DNA of 36,216 nucleotides, taken from positions 1-36,216 of IMG/VR virus record IMGVR_UViG_3300025151_000127; one strand, 5' to 3'. Position 1 is the stretch's first letter. Each line of letters begins with the position of its first letter. Shown piece after piece: positions 11,401 through 20,259 of this stretch. A program made the translations under genes and the position numbers. The stretch comes from a virus. The notes beneath the pieces are model-generated. The model saw only the letters and a list, made by a program, of their open reading frames with translations, was not told the DNA's origin and ran no database searches.

Positions 11401-12940
11401 GGAAAATGATGTCTTAAAGGAGTTTAAACGATGTAAGGAGGATCCTGCATACTTTATGTGTAAGTATGTTAAGGTAACACACCCTGTTCGTGGACTAGTC
11501 CCTTTTAAATTATACCCGTTTCAAGAAAGAATAGTTAAAGAAATAGAGATTAATCGTTTCAATATTCTTAGAAAATTCAGACAGGCTGGATGTACAACCA
11601 TTGCTTCAGCATATGCATTGTGGTTGGCAGTTTTTAAAAGAGATCAAGCTATTATTATCTTATCAAAAGGTGATACCGAAGCCACCGAGGTTCTTGACCG
11701 TATTAAAGTTATGTATGAAGAACTTCCTGGTTTCCTACAGCCAGGGATTACAGAAGACAACAAACATACGCTAAAATTAAAGAATAGATCAGTAATCAAG
11801 TCTAGACCTTCAGGAAAGCAATCAGGTAGATCTCTTGCTGGCTCCTTTTTGATCATTGACGAGGCTGCATTCGTTGAATCAATTGACACGATCTGGGCTG
11901 CTGTTTATCCAATTATCTCGACAGGAGGTAGAGCCTTTATTCTGTCTACTGTGAATGGTCTAGGTAATTGGTTTTACGAAACCTACACAAAAGCTGTTGA
12001 GAAAGCTAATTCATTTAACGCTATTGATATTAGATGGAAAGAACATCCAGAATACTATAGAACACAGGGCTTCGAATATATTTATGAAGAGATGGAAGCT
12101 AGAACTCCTCCTGCTGATATTGATGATTGGGCAAAGATTACCCAATCTAATATGCCTAGAAAACAATGGCTACAGGAATATGAGTGTGAGTTCTTAGGCA
12201 CGGGAGATACTTTTATTGATGGTATAGTCTTAGCAGGATTGATGGAGCAGGTTGATACTGAGTTTTATACAAAATATAATAATAGGATGCGCGTGTGGAA
12301 AGATCCAGAGCCCTTTTACGATTACATCATTGGGGTGGACACCGCGCTTGGGCGAGATCGTGACTACTCTGCGGCACAAATTATTAACATATATAACGGA
12401 GAAGTTGTTGCAGAGTTTTACAGCAACAAAACACCAATAAATGAGTTTGCCTCAATACTAAACACGGAAGGTCTTTACTATAATCTAGCAAATGTTGTTG
12501 TAGAAAGAAATACAGTGGGAAATCATGTGCTTGATTTGCTCTATAATGATTTTGAGTACGAGAATGTTTGGCACGATGATCGAGGCAACCCAGGATTCCA
12601 AGTGACATTAAAGAATAGAGATACTATTTTATCTGAGTTAGAAGAAAGTATTCGAACGAATGTATTAAAAATTAATTCCCAACGAACTTTAAATGAGCTA
12701 AATACTTTTGTAATAACTAACTCGGGTAGGATAAGTGCCGATAAAGGGAAGCATGATGATTTAATTATGAGTTTAACTTTGGCAAATCATGTCCTGAAGT
12801 CGGTTAGAGACAATTCTTTAGTAGAATTTAACCGGGATAGTGCTTTTAATAACGATAAAATGTATCCAAATAAACCGCAAATCCCTTTAATCTCCCATGG
12901 TGGGCAAAAAGTTGAAGATTTAAGATGGCTGATGAAATAG
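11399..12940 (+). CDS. gp17: Terminase large subunit, gp17-like
   Basis: The 513-residue protein is the DNA-packaging motor and headful nuclease. ATPase: RKFRQAGCTT (58-67) in the Walker A position, Walker B with Asp154-Glu155 (FLIIDEAAF), coupling motif ILSTVNG (181-187). Nuclease: GVDTA with Asp314, VVER with Glu369, and KHDDL with Asp453, the expected acidic triad. The Walker A Lys of GKT is Cys here; Lys59 or an Arg may take over, as in other variant phage terminases. AAGGAG lies about 8 nt upstream, inside the divergent glycosyltransferase gene. It is shorter than T4 gp17 (610) and overlaps the portal by 16 bp. Confidence 0.95.
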   Translation: MENDVLKEFKRCKEDPAYFMCKYVKVTHPVRGLVPFKLYPFQERIVKEIEINRFNILRKFRQAGCTTIASAYALWLAVFKRDQAIIILSKGDTEATEVLDRIKVMYEELPGFLQPGITEDNKHTLKLKNRSVIKSRPSGKQSGRSLAGSFLIIDEAAFVESIDTIWAAVYPIISTGGRAFILSTVNGLGNWFYETYTKAVEKANSFNAIDIRWKEHPEYYRTQGFEYIYEEMEARTPPADIDDWAKITQSNMPRKQWLQEYECEFLGTGDTFIDGIVLAGLMEQVDTEFYTKYNNRMRVWKDPEPFYDYIIGVDTALGRDRDYSAAQIINIYNGEVVAEFYSNKTPINEFASILNTEGLYYNLANVVVERNTVGNHVLDLLYNDFEYENVWHDDRGNPGFQVTLKNRDTILSELEESIRTNVLKINSQRTLNELNTFVITNSGRISADKGKHDDLIMSLTLANHVLKSVRDNSLVEFNRDSAFNNDKMYPNKPQIPLISHGGQKVEDLRWLMK

Positions 12941-14688
12941 AAAAAACCTTAGTTGAAGATGGTGGACAGAGCACTTTCGGCGGTATGCCTGGGCGTGGAC
13001 CTTACTTTTACCCAAGAGGGGCCTTAGGTAAGTGGTTTGCTAGGTTTTTTGCAACACCTGCCCAAGATGATTTAATAGCCAGTATTAACGATATTGAGAG
13101 TCCAGGGGTTGTTGGCGATACAAAAGTACAAAATACTGATATTAAAGATAATACAGGATTGGCCTTTACCATAAATCGAGCTACCCCTGTATACACGGAG
13201 ATTGAAAGAAATAGGAAATCTAGGTATAGAGAGTATGAGCAAATGGATGAGTATCCTGAAGTTGGTGCTGCTTTTGATGTTTATGCTGATGATTGTACCC
13301 AAAGAGATACACAGAGGAGGAGATGGTCAGTAAAATCTGATAGCCCTGAAGTGGTTAACGCTGTAGAGGATCTTTTTGAAAATATTCAACTAGACAGAGT
13401 GTATTACGATATTTTTAGAAATACAGTAAAGTTCGGTGATTGTTTTTTAGAGCTTATTGCAGATGTTAATAACTCCTCTGCTGGTATACAAAAGGTTAAG
13501 GTTTTAAATCCTAACTATCTGCTAAGGGTTGAAAATGAGTATGGCTACCTTAAAACCTTTATCCAACAAATTCCTGATAAGTTAACCACAGACACCTCCT
13601 TTGAAGATCAAAGTGAGTACGGGCTAAAAAATTCTAAGTTTGTGGAATTAGATAAAAATCAAATTGTTCATTTTCGTTTATTCACCTCTGATCCTAAGTT
13701 TTATCCTTATGGCAAGTCTGTTGCTGCTTACGGAGTACAAACATTTAGATCTCTTAGGATGATGGAAGATGCTATGCTTATCTACAGGCTGGCTAGAGCC
13801 CCTGAAAGACGCATATTTTACATTGATGTCGGAAATCTTCCCGCTAGTAAAGCCGAACTCTTTATGGAGCGTGTAAAAGAAAAATTTAAAAAAGAGAAAT
13901 ACTATAAAGGGAATGGTGTTAACGCAAGGTATAACCCTCTTGCAGCAGATGAGGATTTCTTTGTACCTATCAAAGGAAACCAAAGCACTAAGATTGAGAC
14001 TTTGCCTGGAGCTACCAATTTAGGCGAGGTTACAGATGTTTCCTACTTTAGGGATAAGCTTCTGGCCGCTTTGAAAGTGCCAAAGGACTTTGTTTCTGTA
14101 GACAAAGACAAATCAGCAGAAAGAAAAGCAAACTTATCAGAGCTTGATGTTAAATTTGCGAGAGCAGTTTCTAGGGTTCAGCATGAGGTAGAGGTAGGGT
14201 TAGAAATGATAGCTAAAAGACATTTAGCTATGAAGAATTTTCCCACTTCATTGATAAATTCTTTAAGAATTCAACTTCCCGATCCTTCTGATAGATTTAC
14301 AAAAAGAAAACTTGAGATTGACCAAGCTAGATTGGCAATTATTCAAACAGTAACACAAACTCAATTATTTCCTAAAGATTATATTTATAAAGAGTACTAT
14401 GAGATGAGTGAAGGGGAGATTCTAGTAGTTAAAGAGAAGCTTAAACAAGAGGCCGAGGAGTCTGCCTACCAACAACAAGAACTCAATCAAATTTCTCCTG
14501 GAGCAGGAGAAAGGCCTCAGGGCAATACCCCAGGTGGGATGGAGTCAGTTCCATCTCAAGAGCAAAGGCCTACAGAAGAATTAACTCACATACAGGAATT
14601 ACCCAAAAAACTACTAAAGGAGAATGGGTATAGGTCTCCTGAACAAAAAGTGTGGGAAAGAATTTTAACAAAAATAAAAAAATCTTAA
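12925..14688 (+). CDS. gp20: Portal protein, gp20-like
   Basis: This 587-residue protein forms the dodecameric vertex through which DNA is packaged and ejected. The order terminase-portal and motifs such as the acidic EYEQMDEYPEVGAAFDVYADDC, the stem region and FVSVDKDKSAERKANLSELD support gp20. It is somewhat longer than T4 gp20 (524). The N-terminus MADEIEKTLVED contains a Leu-x-Glu that could be a prohead-protease site, and the C-terminus is Gln/Pro-rich before a basic end. It overlaps terminase, so the two are co-translated. Confidence 0.93.
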   Translation: MADEIEKTLVEDGGQSTFGGMPGRGPYFYPRGALGKWFARFFATPAQDDLIASINDIESPGVVGDTKVQNTDIKDNTGLAFTINRATPVYTEIERNRKSRYREYEQMDEYPEVGAAFDVYADDCTQRDTQRRRWSVKSDSPEVVNAVEDLFENIQLDRVYYDIFRNTVKFGDCFLELIADVNNSSAGIQKVKVLNPNYLLRVENEYGYLKTFIQQIPDKLTTDTSFEDQSEYGLKNSKFVELDKNQIVHFRLFTSDPKFYPYGKSVAAYGVQTFRSLRMMEDAMLIYRLARAPERRIFYIDVGNLPASKAELFMERVKEKFKKEKYYKGNGVNARYNPLAADEDFFVPIKGNQSTKIETLPGATNLGEVTDVSYFRDKLLAALKVPKDFVSVDKDKSAERKANLSELDVKFARAVSRVQHEVEVGLEMIAKRHLAMKNFPTSLINSLRIQLPDPSDRFTKRKLEIDQARLAIIQTVTQTQLFPKDYIYKEYYEMSEGEILVVKEKLKQEAEESAYQQQELNQISPGAGERPQGNTPGGMESVPSQEQRPTEELTHIQELPKKLLKENGYRSPEQKVWERILTKIKKS

Positions 14689-14709
14689 AAAAAGTCTAAT
14701 TTATTGTAG

Positions 14710-14717
14710 TATATAAA
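14710..14717 (+). promoter_or_regulatory. TATATAAA box before scaffold-like gene
   Basis: It lies in the 55-bp portal-scaffold gap, about 27 nt before the chosen ATG, with AAGGAG between. A separate promoter would allow scaffold to be made in larger amounts than portal. Confidence 0.45.
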
Positions 14718-14743
14718 GTTAGCACCAAGGAGTGTATTTAATA

Positions 14744-16450
14744 ATGTTTGATCATATTTTCGAGAATAGAGATAAAAAAGTAACTAATATAATAAAACTA
14801 TCTGATTATTTGGGTAGATCTTTAAGAGAGAATGTAGAAGTTTTCTCCATTGATGACTCAGAAAAAAAGGTGACCTTCATCACTGAGCAAGGGCAAATAA
14901 TCGCTGGGAATTATGATTTTGATAATTCAGTAAGCCTGACCAATATTCAAGTAGAGAGTGGCGACTTATTTGAAGATAATCAGCAGTTTGATGACTTTGT
15001 AAATTATAAAATTTCTAATTTTATCGAAAACATCTTTGAGGAGGACTTTGTTGAAGCGGATACCAGTTTTAGCAAAGTCCTTCAGCTATGGGAGAGCCGA
15101 GTAAAGTTTACTTCTGTTAAAAAGAAGCTTTACGAGAAGTCTCAAAAATTTAATGGAACCAATAGAATCATTGAATCTGATGAATTTCAACGATTGATTG
15201 AAATTGCTCCTCAATTGGTAACCTTTTTGAAAGAAAATACTAACTTAGTTAACATTCCTGAGATTAGCAATATGATTAAGTTATCTTCTTCAGTGTCAGA
15301 AGCGTTTGATCTTCCTAGATTAAACTATGATGCATTACAAGAGTCCACTTACACAATTCCTGAAGGAGTAAACCATACAATTTATGAGATGATTTGCAAG
15401 CAAGAGCTTGTTAGGAAAGAGTTAGTGGAATCAAAAAATAATTTTGATCTTGTTTGGCTGAACAATCAAAAAATTTCTAATCTAGCATCTTTAGTTTATG
15501 AAAGAGATGAGAGTGTAATCGCTAAAGCACTAGTTGAATCAATTTGTGAAGTTCCTTATCTTGCATTAGCAACTAAAAAACAAATTACAGATACTATCAC
15601 TAATAACTTAGAACTAAACGAATCTATAAAAGTTAATCTTAAAGACATTAAATCATTCAGTAGCCTTCTTTTTGAGTACAAAAAGCCCCTAAAGAGTCTT
15701 TTTATCTCGATGCTCAATGAAAAGTATGGAATTAGTGTTCAAAATCTCAAAGACATTCCCACATTTAAGAGCTTGCTTAACACGCAAGTTCTAATTTTTG
15801 AGGCATTAGCTAAATTAAGCCCCAAAGGATCAGTAGCTAAAGAAATTTTAACAGAAAATAGCCAAATGTTGAAAACAAAAAACGGTGTTGAGTGTATTGA
15901 CGTTAATCACTTCATTGAATTGCTGTTTGAGAGGGCTGGTTACTCCGATATCTTAGATCAAGAAACTCTACTTGATACAATTTCAATCAAAGAAACCTTT
16001 TCAAACATGGATTCAGTAGAAGAGTTGGTTGATATCATCTTGGAAAAAACAAAAAAGAAAAAGAAAGGCTTTCCTGATTTAAATAAAGATGGAAAGGTTA
16101 CAAAAGCCGATGTTCTTGTTGGTCGTGGCGTAATTAAAGCTGAAACTGAAGTTGAGGAAGAAGAGCCTCGCGTTGAAGAGGAAGAAACACCTGAGGTAGA
16201 GGCTCCAGAGCAAGAGAAAGCAGATGAGAGTCCTCCTGATGAAGAAAAAGAGGAAGATTTAGAGGAAAAAACCAAAGAGGTTCCTACTTCCGATGAGATT
16301 ATGTCCTCTTTCAAAAATTTTGAAGACATCTTAAACTCAATAGACTTTGATTCTCTTGAAGGAGATGAAAACGAAGAGGAAGAAGAAGAGAGTGAAGAGG
16401 CATCTGAAGAAGAAGCTGAAGTTGATAAAAAAGAAGAAGGTGAAGAATGA
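14744..16450 (+). CDS. Probable prohead core scaffold protein with acidic tail and EF-hand-like loop
   Basis: The 568-residue protein follows the portal, where T4 has its core genes. Residues up to about 430 are helical and charged. A Lys-rich patch (KKKKKGFPDLNKDGKVTKAD) then carries DLNKDGKVTKAD, a 12-residue Asp/Asn calcium loop as in dockerins and EF-hands. The last ~110 residues are extremely acidic (long Glu runs), as in T4 gp22, whose peptides neutralise charge in the head after cleavage. The ATG at 14744 is chosen over a GTG 12 nt upstream because AAGGAG overlaps that GTG. It is about twice the length of gp22, so extra function is possible. Confidence 0.6.
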   Translation: MFDHIFENRDKKVTNIIKLSDYLGRSLRENVEVFSIDDSEKKVTFITEQGQIIAGNYDFDNSVSLTNIQVESGDLFEDNQQFDDFVNYKISNFIENIFEEDFVEADTSFSKVLQLWESRVKFTSVKKKLYEKSQKFNGTNRIIESDEFQRLIEIAPQLVTFLKENTNLVNIPEISNMIKLSSSVSEAFDLPRLNYDALQESTYTIPEGVNHTIYEMICKQELVRKELVESKNNFDLVWLNNQKISNLASLVYERDESVIAKALVESICEVPYLALATKKQITDTITNNLELNESIKVNLKDIKSFSSLLFEYKKPLKSLFISMLNEKYGISVQNLKDIPTFKSLLNTQVLIFEALAKLSPKGSVAKEILTENSQMLKTKNGVECIDVNHFIELLFERAGYSDILDQETLLDTISIKETFSNMDSVEELVDIILEKTKKKKKGFPDLNKDGKVTKADVLVGRGVIKAETEVEEEEPRVEEEETPEVEAPEQEKADESPPDEEKEEDLEEKTKEVPTSDEIMSSFKNFEDILNSIDFDSLEGDENEEEEEESEEASEEEAEVDKKEEGEE

Positions 16451-17268
16451 GTCAGAGAGATACAATCCTCCCAGTATGTCAAGTAGTTGAAGTTCAAGCT
16501 CCAATTATTGATGCAACAGCAGGTATTCACGGTGTTTCTGGGGTTTGCCAGCAAATAACGCTTAGAAATACAGGTGTAGAGTTAGCGGGTATTTCTTTTG
16601 ATATACCAAACAAAAACAACGGCCTTACTCCTGATTTTACAGGGTGGGCTGATGGAGTTAGCTCTGTGACTATCTCTGCTACAGGTAGAGTTTATGAAGA
16701 TGCTACCGCTGATGTGCATGTTCATACAAATAATGGTGTAGATTCCACTATAGGAAGAGTAGTTGTTACAAATACTGGTCATTATGGTGGAGATGCAGAT
16801 AATTTTGGAATTAAGAACATGTTCACTAAAGGTGGAAATCATGGATCTGATTCAGGTGGTGCTCCTAGTGGAACCGTTGTTATAAGTACAAATAAAGGGA
16901 GTGCTTCAGTGCCTTACGTCTCTGTAACTCCCGTTAGTGGCGCGGGTAATAACGGATTCTTTAGAGTTCTTCCTGGATCAGGTGAGGGCTTGTATATCAA
17001 TGATACTAGTGGATGTACTTCTAGTATCCAGGCATCTGGGTATGGCGCAGTAGAAAACGCTCAAGTTTCTGGATGGCCTGGGGTTGTTGCTCCTCACAAT
17101 GGCACTGCAACATTAACATTACAACCCTCGCAAAAAGTTAGTACGATTATTATTGATAATAAAATTATGGAAAGTGCCGTAGGCGCAAAAACTGTATTTG
17201 CTATAAACTATGGAGTCATAAAACAAGCAAACACACTAAAAGATCAAGAAACTAAAGACGTTAGATGA
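16447..17268 (+). CDS. Beta-rich structural protein (273 aa), unrecognised
   Basis: It is rich in Gly, Ser, Thr and Val, with alternating hydrophobic strands (VSSVTISATGRVYED, ATLTLQPSQKVSTIIID) and few charged helices, typical of decoration, neck or fibre proteins. It overlaps the scaffold stop (ATGA) and its own stop overlaps the following ATGATG. Location in the head-to-fibre run suggests a virion component. No family is assigned. Confidence 0.6.
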   Translation: MSQRDTILPVCQVVEVQAPIIDATAGIHGVSGVCQQITLRNTGVELAGISFDIPNKNNGLTPDFTGWADGVSSVTISATGRVYEDATADVHVHTNNGVDSTIGRVVVTNTGHYGGDADNFGIKNMFTKGGNHGSDSGGAPSGTVVISTNKGSASVPYVSVTPVSGAGNNGFFRVLPGSGEGLYINDTSGCTSSIQASGYGAVENAQVSGWPGVVAPHNGTATLTLQPSQKVSTIIIDNKIMESAVGAKTVFAINYGVIKQANTLKDQETKDVR

Positions 17269-17726
17269 TGCATATTGTTAATAATGCAGTTGTCTCCTCA
17301 GAGATTGGAAGAAGTCTCTTTGGTAACGCTTCTGGCAGGAAAAGTATATTTTCTGGTCCAAAAGATCGCAGCGATAGACTGCGTTCTGCGTCTATTCTTT
17401 TTAGCAGTGAAGGCGTTGGTAGAGTTTTAATTAGAGCGTTGCCTACTGGTCTATATTCAGGATCGAAAGGCAACTCTATCTCTGCGGTAATGTATAGGAT
17501 GTCGGCTAACAGGTTTGCATTTCAGATGTTTACAAGAGACGGATCTCAGATCAACGGTAATGTAGTTGCTACAGGTGGTATGGCAGCAGCGGTTACAAAG
17601 TTCAATGATGATGCAGATTTAAATTCTGATTTTGAGGCAATCGCTTTAACTGCTGATGTGGATCATGTCTTTTCTACAGGGACAGGATATGCTGGTTCAA
17701 CATTGTTAACTGGTGGAGATGATTAA
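17265..17726 (+). CDS. Structural-type protein (153 aa), unrecognised
   Basis: The N-terminal part is basic and Ser-rich (GRSLFGNASGRKSIFSG, DRSDRLRSASILF), and the C-terminal half is beta-like with Gly/Ala-rich segments (VVATGGMAAAVTKF). There is no membrane segment. It sits two bases before the next gene and overlaps the previous one, so it is in the same structural operon. Function is unknown. Confidence 0.55.
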   Translation: MMHIVNNAVVSSEIGRSLFGNASGRKSIFSGPKDRSDRLRSASILFSSEGVGRVLIRALPTGLYSGSKGNSISAVMYRMSANRFAFQMFTRDGSQINGNVVATGGMAAAVTKFNDDADLNSDFEAIALTADVDHVFSTGTGYAGSTLLTGGDD

Positions 17727-17728
17727 AA

Positions 17729-18409
17729 ATGGCCGATGCGATTCCGCTTAAGTTTGATTTTGATGGAGTAACCCCCTCATCTCTTTCTGAGTTCACATCT
17801 TCTGATACAGTATCGGTTTCTAACGGTGGTACTGGCGTTACCACTCTTTCTGATTTTGGGTGGTCTTTATCATCTACTAATGTTTCTGCTGCGTCTGTAT
17901 CAGCAACAGCAGTAAATGCTATTAGTTTATCGGCTACAGAAATTTCTGGACTTACTGTTTCTTGTATTTCACTTACAGCTAGTACCTGTCCAGTACCCGC
18001 TCCTTTCGGATATATTCAACTAACTTCCGATGATGCTGCTTCTTCAGATGAAAAACATGTGGGGTATTCTAACACACCAACCAGTATTCTTTCAAATAAT
18101 GATCACATTTCCTGGGATGATTCAGCTAAAAACTTTGTAATAAAAGCCGCAGGTATTTATGAGTGTGTTGGTAGACTTTTCTTTGAGGGTGGGTCTACAT
18201 TAGTTGAATTACATATAAATAAAGAGGGGTCTCCAGTTAATACTGCAAATCCTAGGGCTCACACTACTGTTGACCCTGTTGAAAGAACCATATCTGCTAT
18301 ATTTCCTTGCGCTGTCGATGATGTAGTAGATATTACATATGAGGCTACATCAGCGCAAACAACCGCAGCCCAAATAGGTACAACTGTAACTATAAAAAGA
18401 TTAATATAA
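17729..18409 (+). CDS. Fibre-like protein with C1q/TNF-type C-terminal domain
   Basis: The N-terminal half has the VSNGGTG repeat-type motif of tail fibres and Ala/Ser/Val-rich triad-like stretches. From about residue 95, YIQLTSDDAASSDE, ISWDDSAKNFVIKAAGIYECVGRLFF and a final TTVTIKRLI strand resemble C1q/TNF-like trimeric jellyroll heads, common at the tips of phage fibres. I infer a small trimeric receptor-binding or head-decorating fibre. Its stop overlaps the following ATG. Confidence 0.6.
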   Translation: MADAIPLKFDFDGVTPSSLSEFTSSDTVSVSNGGTGVTTLSDFGWSLSSTNVSAASVSATAVNAISLSATEISGLTVSCISLTASTCPVPAPFGYIQLTSDDAASSDEKHVGYSNTPTSILSNNDHISWDDSAKNFVIKAAGIYECVGRLFFEGGSTLVELHINKEGSPVNTANPRAHTTVDPVERTISAIFPCAVDDVVDITYEATSAQTTAAQIGTTVTIKRLI

Positions 18410-18648
18410 TGACTACACAAGATAAAAGAATGACAATTTCAAAAGAAACTCTAATGCCTTTAGGCATGGTAATCCTACTTTGCGGTGGTGTAGTTTGGAT
18501 TAGCAGTCAGCTAAGTCTTATTCACAATAAGCTTGAATTGCTTGAATCCAGTTTAGAAGAACAGTGGACTAAAAGAGATATGGAGAACTGGGGCCTAAAG
18601 TTAAAGCTAGAAAACCCTGAGATTACAATCCCAACTCTTAAGAATTAG
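18409..18648 (+). CDS. Small type II membrane protein (79 aa)
   Basis: A basic N-terminus (TTQDKRMTISKE) is followed by one membrane helix (PLGMVILLCGGVVWISSQL, about 17-35), a short coiled coil (HNKLELLESSLEEQW) and a C-terminal region with KRDMENWGLKLKLENPEI. The topology is that of inner-membrane spanin-like or tail-associated membrane proteins, but no partner gene is next to it. It is convergent with the leftward 75-aa gene and overlaps it by 4 bp. Confidence 0.6.
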   Translation: MTTQDKRMTISKETLMPLGMVILLCGGVVWISSQLSLIHNKLELLESSLEEQWTKRDMENWGLKLKLENPEITIPTLKN

Positions 18649-18872
18649 TCCAGCATATGGTTTTGCATCAGAAGATGCAATAGCCTATCCGTATACTGCC
18701 CAATAAACATGTGTAGTTCTGTTTGTAGGTTATACAAGTTTTTTAGGCCTTCTCTTGATACGGGTGATTTTTCCTTGTATGTGCTTAGTCTAGTTGCTAT
18801 TTGTTTAATTTTTTGCTCATCTAGTTCATTTAAAACTAGCATTCTTTTCTTTATTTCATCTGAACTTTTCAT
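18645..18872 (-). CDS. Small helical protein downstream of uvsW, UvsW.1-like by position
   Basis: The 75-residue, entirely helical-looking protein (MKSSDEIKKRMLVLNELDEQ, then TRLSTYKEKS) follows uvsW with an ATGA overlap. T4 has a 76-residue UvsW.1 in exactly this place, so equivalence is plausible from size, fold type and position; I cannot confirm sequence similarity. It probably works with UvsW in recombination or replication. Confidence 0.5.
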   Translation of the reverse strand: MKSSDEIKKRMLVLNELDEQKIKQIATRLSTYKEKSPVSREGLKNLYNLQTELHMFIGQYTDRLLHLLMQNHMLD

Positions 18873-20230
18873 ATAGTCTTTACCTCATGTCCTTCTGCTT
18901 TATAGTGTTTTTTTCTTTCTTTAGAATGTTTTAGAAGATACTTTTCTTGATCATAGAAATCATAAACATAAACTTTGTCTTTAGTTTTGTGCTTTCTTAA
19001 TGCTCTACCGAGAGCTTGAAGCGTAGCTATTTCTGATTTCATTCCTCTGGCATTTATGAAGTGGGTGATTTCTTCAATGTTAACCCCTGTTTGCAGGATT
19101 TTAGTACCAATGAGGATGCTAGGTCCTCGATGTCCTCTGAATCGAGATATAGCTTCATACCTTTCTCCGATTGTATCGCACCCTTGCAGGAATTCACAAT
19201 TGCCTCCAAGTAAGTCTTCCAAGGCTCTTCCGTGATCAAGTGACTTGGTAAGTATAAGTATACGGGCTTTTTTGTTTTTATTTTTGATGTCATTTACTAT
19301 GTCCTTAATTATATTATTTCTAGAGTCATTTTTTACAATGTACTCTTCGTAAATATCTAAGTAACTCATTGCTTCATCCTGATTATTAGCAAGATACGGT
19401 CTTTCTATTATCTGGATAATTGGTTTTGTTAGTTTGCCTTTTTTAACTAATTCTTCGGTGCTTGCAACAGAGTATATAGACCCTAAACCCCCTAGTAGAT
19501 TATACTTAGGTATATCTTGGCTTGGGGGAGTCGCTGTAAATCCGTATCTATAGTTGGCTTGCGGGAAAGATTGTAAAGCCGCTACTGTTGTTTTTCCGTT
19601 AGAAAATTCATGACACTCATCTACCATCATGACCTCTGAATCTAGGTGGGTATCTAATACTTTTTCAATACTTTGAACTGTACAGAGCATGATCTCTCCC
19701 TCAATAAATCCTTCACTGAAGCACATCCCTAGGTTTTCAATGCCAATATCCTTTAAGAAGTCGTAGGTCTGTGTCAAAAGTTGCTTCGCATTAAATAGTA
19801 AAATCATCTTCCTTCCAGCGAGGGCTTTTACGAGACCTGCCATGATAATTGTTTTTCCTGATGCGGTAGGAGATTTAATAACCATTCTCTTTTTGTCTAA
19901 GCCTTCTTTGATTGTTTTTTCTTGATAGTCATAGTAGTTGATATTATCAAAATAGAAGTTATTATGGTCTGAGTTGATTTTTCTCTCATCTGTTATCGTA
20001 AAAGTCGCGTCTACCTTTTTTAAATCTTTTATTATCTGATCCAACAGGCCTGTTTTGAATGAGCCTTGTCTAGTAAAAAATCGTTTTTTTCCGTCCCAAT
20101 GCCTGCTTTTGTATTGAGGTGAGTACTCTGCTCCAGGGATCTTAAAGGCATACAAATTGTATAAAGCTTTAAGTAGCTTATCGTTATCTGTTACCAGTTG
20201 TGAATTAATCGTATTTATTCGTATCTCCAT
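18869..20230 (-). CDS. uvsW: UvsW-like RNA/DNA helicase
   Basis: This 453-residue SF2 helicase unwinds R-loops and branched DNA and shifts T4-like phages from origin- to recombination-driven replication. The N-terminal region (about 1-95, with the basic KSRHWDGKKRFFTR) matches the UvsW DNA-binding domain. Motif I PTASGKT is at about 121-127, then VDECHEF (DEAH-box variant), GFTATPP, and motif VI with QALGRALRKHK. Length is close to T4 UvsW (503). TATAAT on the minus strand lies 7 nt before the ATG. It is divergent from the gp26-like gene with only 29 bp between them. Confidence 0.93.
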   Translation of the reverse strand: MEIRINTINSQLVTDNDKLLKALYNLYAFKIPGAEYSPQYKSRHWDGKKRFFTRQGSFKTGLLDQIIKDLKKVDATFTITDERKINSDHNNFYFDNINYYDYQEKTIKEGLDKKRMVIKSPTASGKTIIMAGLVKALAGRKMILLFNAKQLLTQTYDFLKDIGIENLGMCFSEGFIEGEIMLCTVQSIEKVLDTHLDSEVMMVDECHEFSNGKTTVAALQSFPQANYRYGFTATPPSQDIPKYNLLGGLGSIYSVASTEELVKKGKLTKPIIQIIERPYLANNQDEAMSYLDIYEEYIVKNDSRNNIIKDIVNDIKNKNKKARILILTKSLDHGRALEDLLGGNCEFLQGCDTIGERYEAISRFRGHRGPSILIGTKILQTGVNIEEITHFINARGMKSEIATLQALGRALRKHKTKDKVYVYDFYDQEKYLLKHSKERKKHYKAEGHEVKTI

Positions 20231-20237
20231 ACATACT

Positions 20238-20243
20238 ATTATA
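20238..20243 (-). promoter_or_regulatory. TATAAT box 7 nt before uvsW start
   Basis: Exact TATAAT on the minus strand at the distance seen in the leaderless block at 1-1454. No good -35 is present; the -35 position falls in the divergent gene's first codons. Confidence 0.4.
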
Positions 20244-20259
20244 GATTAGAGGTAATTAT

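Noticed and set aside
15958-16554. Leftward Ser-rich reading frame of 198 codons
   Set aside because: It is the mirror of the Glu-rich scaffold tail (GAA/GAG read as TTC/CTC), with no start signals.
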